Origin: Frankia sp. R82
Lineage (GTDB): Bacteria > Actinomycetota > Actinomycetes > Frankiales > Frankiaceae
DNA length: 51,325 bases
Assembly (NCBI RefSeq): GCF_023716925.1
Contig: NZ_JAMQQG010000287.1
Location: forward strand, 1-51,325
Direction of reading: 5' to 3'
The notes under the pieces: generated by a model
The model's input: the letters and a program-made list of their open reading frames with translations, nothing else
Database searches by the model: none
What the model was told of the DNA's origin: nothing
Program-made: the position numbers and the translations under genes
Part shown: positions 51,249 through 51,325 of the stretch, one piece after another
Layout of the letters: each line of letters opens with the position of its first letter
Position numbering within the stretch: the stretch's first letter is position 1

Positions 51249-51325
51249 CGGAATCCGTCAAGCTGTTTGAGGCAGTGTTGTTCGAAAACTAGCTACTTGT
51301 CGGTTCCGGGTCTGGCTGCTCCTCG
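51249..51325. other. Right window edge, unassigned
   Basis: The final 77 bp after the RHS fragment contain TTGTTCGAAAACTAGC and no recognisable gene. Confidence 0.4.

Noticed and set aside
1-51325. CRISPR arrays, rRNA or complete tRNA genes
   Set aside because: I saw no regularly spaced repeats of the right size and no rRNA or full tRNA cloverleaf pattern.

Overview
The window is GC-rich with strongly GC3-biased codons, frequent GTG/TTG starts and actinobacterial gene families (mycofactocin-coupled SDR, FprA-type reductase, XRE-TPR regulator, branched-chain-type 2-oxoacid dehydrogenase, ECF41-like sigma remnant). It looks chromosomal and comes from a filamentous actinomycete. A Frankia-like genome fits best, but that is an inference from gene style and not from a marker gene.

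Layout. (1) 1-9963: a fragment resembling a type II PKS ketosynthase at the left edge, an ACR3/SBF-type transporter, a divergent NmrA-like gene and LysR pair, a three-gene P450 / adenylate-forming enzyme / acyl reductase module that resembles the EhpF-EhpG pair of phenazine tailoring, an endonuclease V remnant, and a secreted type-B carboxylesterase lipoprotein. (2) 10102-15756: a truncated ECF sigma gene abutting a four-gene minus-strand operon (XRE-TPR regulator, TIR-domain protein, 666-aa P-loop NTPase, membrane protein). This is the best candidate for an undescribed immune or conflict system here. (3) 16353-37832: mostly metabolic genes. They include a catalase, a solute-binding lipoprotein, a mycofactocin-coupled SDR followed by an acyl-CoA ligase, a double-TOBE molbindin, FprA, an orphan ParA with 8-bp iterons upstream, prephenate dehydratase, a tightly packed E1alpha-E1beta-E2 operon, UppP, a DedA plus COG4705-like pair, an M20 peptidase and a TylF-type methyltransferase. 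(4) 37973-40532: a lone IS3 OrfA and a secreted lytic transglycosylase with a structured leader and GTAAC boxes. (5) 40533-51325: a 2246-aa secreted RHS/YD-repeat polymorphic toxin followed by its putative immunity gene, two orphan C-terminal toxin cassettes each with a different toxin tip and its own small downstream gene, an IS110 transposase remnant, and a further perfect copy of RHS core sequence.

How parts may work together. In region 2 a regulator, a TIR NADase-like effector, a NTPase switch and a membrane partner are co-transcribed (ATGA overlap, 11- and 39-bp gaps). The TIR C-terminus and the NTPase N-terminus both carry short polar Gly/Asn/Gln-rich segments that could bring the two together. 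In region 5 the orphan cassettes share near-identical RHS core arms with the full-length gene, so homologous recombination could swap the toxin tip together with its immunity gene. The AT-richer toxin and immunity segments and the nested core fragments record repeated exchange.

Limits: all assignments come from reading the sequence by eye. No alignment, HMM or structure search was run.
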